Of a stretch of 40,053 nucleotides of DNA, positions 38,026 to 40,053 are shown piece by piece. This DNA is from Reyranella sp. (lineage in GTDB: Bacteria > Pseudomonadota > Alphaproteobacteria > Reyranellales > Reyranellaceae), in assembly GCA_019745575.1 (NCBI GenBank), contig JAIETA010000165.1:1-40053 (forward strand), written 5' to 3'. The notes beneath the pieces were generated by a model that was not told where the DNA came from, searched no databases, and saw nothing but the letters and a program-made list of their open reading frames with translations. The translations under genes and the position numbers were made by a program. Positions within the stretch are counted from its first letter, which is position 1, and every line of letters starts with the position of its first letter.

Positions 38026-39071
38026 GCTACCAGCTTCCGACGCTGACCGACCTTCGAAACCGGATCGAAGCCGACTTCAACACGCGGCTGCCGGGGGCGG
38101 ACAGCCGCCTGCCGCGCGGCCTGTTGCGCGTGCTGTCGTTCGCCTACGCCACGGCCGCGTGGTCGATGTACCAGTTCCTCGGCTGGATCTCGCGCCAGCG
38201 CCTGGCCGACACGGCCGACGACGAGGAGCTCGACCGCATCGCCGGCGTCCACGGCATGGCGCGCACACCGTCGGCCACGGCGACCGGCAGCGCCACCGTG
38301 ACCGGCATCAACGGCTCGACCGTGCCGGCGGGTGCGGCGCTGCAGACCGGCGACCGCACCGTCTACATCGTGCAGGCCGATGTCCCGATCGCGGCCGGCA
38401 CCGGCGTCGTGCAGCTCCGCGCCGCGGCGCCGGGCAAGGCCGGCAACCAGGCGGCGGCGGCCAAGCTCGAGTTCGTGGCGCCGGTGACCGGCGTGGCGAC
38501 CGCCGCGACGGTGATCGCGCTCTCCGGTGGCCTGGACGAGGAGCACGACGCCTCGTTCCGGGGCCGGCTGCTGGACCATCTGCGCCGCCCGCCGCAGGGC
38601 GGCACCCTGGCCGACTACGTGCAGTGGGCACGCGCCGTCGCCGGCGTCTCGCGCGCCTGGGCCGTGGCGAACTGGCAGGGCGCGGGCACGGTCGGCGTGC
38701 TGTTCGTGTTCGACGGCCGCCAGAACATCCTGCCGCTCGCCGCCGACCTGGTGGCGATGCAGGCGCTGCTCGACAAGAAGCGCCCGGCCACCACGACGGT
38801 CCATGCCGTGGCCCCCATCCTCAATCCCCTGGCGCACACCATCGCGCTCAATCCGTCGAGCGTGCTGATCAGGCAGGCGGTCGAGGCCGAGCTGGACGAT
38901 CTCTATGCCCGTCACGCGCCCGGCGCCACGATCCTGCGCACCGCGATCCATGACGCGATCGGACTGGCGACGGGCGACGGCGACTACCGTCTCATCGTGC
39001 CGGCCGCCGACGTGACGCAGTTGCCGGCCCACATGGCGACGCGCGGCGCGATCACCTGGGCGGCCTGGTGA
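38022..39071 (+). CDS. Baseplate J-like protein (Mu gp47)
   Basis: The 349-residue protein is a baseplate J family wedge: PTLTDLRNRIEADFNTRLPG, ADTADDEELDRIAGVHGMAR, the core GGLDEEHDASFRGRLLDHLR and RRPPQGGTLADYVQWARAVA, and the C-terminal LPAHMATRGAITWAAW. Length and motif order fit Mu gp47. The ATG at 38022 overlaps the gp46 stop. Confidence 0.95.
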   Translation: MSYQLPTLTDLRNRIEADFNTRLPGADSRLPRGLLRVLSFAYATAAWSMYQFLGWISRQRLADTADDEELDRIAGVHGMARTPSATATGSATVTGINGSTVPAGAALQTGDRTVYIVQADVPIAAGTGVVQLRAAAPGKAGNQAAAAKLEFVAPVTGVATAATVIALSGGLDEEHDASFRGRLLDHLRRPPQGGTLADYVQWARAVAGVSRAWAVANWQGAGTVGVLFVFDGRQNILPLAADLVAMQALLDKKRPATTTVHAVAPILNPLAHTIALNPSSVLIRQAVEAELDDLYARHAPGATILRTAIHDAIGLATGDGDYRLIVPAADVTQLPAHMATRGAITWAAW

Positions 39072-39087
39072 GCGCGGGGGTGGACCG

Positions 39088-40053
39088 ATGAATCCTTTGC
39101 GCGACGCCGTCTCCTACGCCCGCCAGATGCTGGCGGTGTTTCCGACCGGCCCGATCTGGCCCACGGATCTCGCCGGCGTGTGGGGCGGCGTGCTGCTGGG
39201 CTCGGCCGACGAGCTGGTGCGGGTCGACCAGGGCGCCGATCGGCTGCTGCGCGAACTCGACCCGCGCACGACCTTCGACATGCTGGGCGACTGGGAGCAG
39301 GCCTACGGCCTGCCCGATCCCTGCACCGCGCCGCCGGCGACGATCGACGGCCGCCGCCGCCGCCTCGTCCAGCTCGTCACCATGAAGGGCAGCCTCAGCA
39401 AGCGGTTCCTGACGGAGCTGGCCTATGACCTGGGCTACGACGTGCTGCTGGAAGAGTTCGCACCGGCGACCATGGGTGTCTCGCGCTGCGGCGAGACCAT
39501 GGACGGCGCCGACTGGCGCTGGGCGCTGTTCGTTCACGCGCCGCCGACCGCGCTCCAGCAGGCGTATGCCGGCGACAGCTACTTCGGCGAGCGCATCCTC
39601 GACTTCGGCATCTCTTCGCTCGAATGCGTGCTGCGCCGGCACGTGCCGGCGACGTCGCTGCCCGGCCTGATCTTCGGTTATGCCGACCCGCACGCCACCT
39701 TCGGCGCGGCGGCCGAGTGGCTGCAGCCGGGCCCGGCGTCGGGCGTGGCCGAGCCGATGCCGGCACGGCCGGCCGGCGCCACCTACTTCCTGGTCGGCAG
39801 CTTCGCGGCCGAAGCCTTCGGCGGATCGGACGCGGCCTTCGCGCTGATCGCCAGTGCCACGCGGGTGAGTGTGGGTGCCGCGACCGGCGGCGGCGTGCCG
39901 CGCGTCACGGTGCCGATCGCGCCCGGCGCCGGGCGCTGCCTGATCTCGATCGTGCAGACCGACGAGGGCGGGCAGCGTTCGATCTCGGTGCGGATCAACG
40001 GCGCGCCGGCCGGCACGGCGACGGCGGCCGGCACCGGCGCGCTGGCCGGCGAC
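39088..40053 (+). CDS. Tail protein gp48 (DUF2313) with C-terminal extension, incomplete
   Basis: The frame is open from the ATG at 39088 to the window edge, at least 322 codons. Residues 1 to about 195 match DUF2313/gp48 (MNPLRDAVSYARQMLAVFPT, FDMLGDWEQAYGLPDP, RCGETMDG-like turn, LECVLRRHVPA), which links baseplate and fibre. Family members normally end near 190-200 residues. Here a beta-rich extension (GATYFLVGSFAAEAFGGSDA, CLISIVQTDEGG, SVRINGAPAGT) follows, resembling a jelly-roll or fibre module. Confidence 0.88.
   Translation, partial: MNPLRDAVSYARQMLAVFPTGPIWPTDLAGVWGGVLLGSADELVRVDQGADRLLRELDPRTTFDMLGDWEQAYGLPDPCTAPPATIDGRRRRLVQLVTMKGSLSKRFLTELAYDLGYDVLLEEFAPATMGVSRCGETMDGADWRWALFVHAPPTALQQAYAGDSYFGERILDFGISSLECVLRRHVPATSLPGLIFGYADPHATFGAAAEWLQPGPASGVAEPMPARPAGATYFLVGSFAAEAFGGSDAAFALIASATRVSVGAATGGGVPRVTVPIAPGAGRCLISIVQTDEGGQRSISVRINGAPAGTATAAGTGALAGD

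Larger units (their letters stand above)
4255..40053. mobile_element. Mu-like transposable prophage, truncated by the right window edge
   Basis: A complete Mu-type gene set is present: repressor, Ner, MuA, MuB, GemA, Mor, lysis, terminase, DUF935 portal, MuF, Mu protease/scaffold, gpT, gp36-gp38, sheath/tube, gp41, tape measure, gpN, gp44-gp48. The left boundary is approximate: the host-like nuclease gene stops at 4220 and gene F ends at 4372. A 9-bp inverted repeat (GTCGCCCGG at 4274-4282, CCGGGCGAC at 4356-4364) lies in this gap and may belong to the phage end. The right end, tail fibres and any modification genes lie beyond the window. The repressor-to-F block is inverted relative to Mu. 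Confidence 0.9.

Noticed and set aside
37035-39032. 665-codon minus-strand frame opposite gp45-gp47
   Set aside because: The opposite strand holds conserved baseplate genes in standard order; the frame has no recognisable motif.
1-40053. tRNA, rRNA, CRISPR arrays, diversity-generating retroelement, restriction or abortive-infection genes
   Set aside because: No supporting sequence pattern was seen on either strand; com/mom-type genes would lie beyond the right edge if present.

Overview
The window is GC-rich alphaproteobacterial DNA. About 4.3 kb of host chromosome is followed by some 35.7 kb of a Mu-like transposable prophage that runs off the right edge. The host assignment rests on the neighbouring nusA, rimP and trmB genes, the strong G/C bias at third codon positions, and an alphaproteobacterial-type GapR (DUF2312) gene inside the prophage. 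The genus cannot be fixed from the sequence.

Host part (1-4254): the minus strand carries the 5' end of nusA, then rimP, trmB and a thiamine-diphosphate enzyme of the acetolactate synthase type. The rimP-nusA pair has its own predicted promoter, followed by a terminator-like hairpin. A secreted staphylococcal-nuclease-like gene faces right at 3696-4220. The prophage left end is not pinned down; it most likely lies between 4221 and 4371.

Prophage left arm (4372-21831, all minus strand). Read in the direction of transcription it holds Ner, MuA transposase and MuB ATPase; about a dozen tightly overlapping small early genes, including GemA and GapR homologues and several HTH and zinc-finger proteins; a Mor-type activator; a lysis set (small secreted protein, GH108 endolysin, holin-like protein); and DUF2730, gp26-like protein, both terminase subunits, the DUF935 portal and a MuF head protein with a toxin-like C-terminus. 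Two early genes look frame-disturbed.

Control region (21780-23364): palindromic operators lie between ner and a rightward LexA-like repressor. A PH-domain gene and a repeat-rich non-coding stretch follow.

Prophage right arm (23365 to the edge, all plus strand): protease/scaffold, decoration protein, major head protein, HI1506-like protein, a secreted collagen-like protein, gp36, gpG, gp37, gp38, sheath, tube, gp41 with a probable -1 frameshift, tape measure, gpN, a small conserved protein, gp44-like hub, gp45 spike, gp46, gp47 and the start of gp48.

Compared with Mu, the block from repressor to gene F is inverted as one unit relative to the I-to-tail block, so the late genes form two divergent operons. 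The strongest observation is that both late operons are preceded by almost the same promoter: a 17-bp dyad plus TGCCGG, then TAGCGTCG at exactly the same distance. The dyad is centred 44 bp upstream of the predicted start site, which is where Mor binds in Mu. One activator, encoded directly upstream of the left copy, could therefore switch on lysis/packaging leftward and head/tail rightward.
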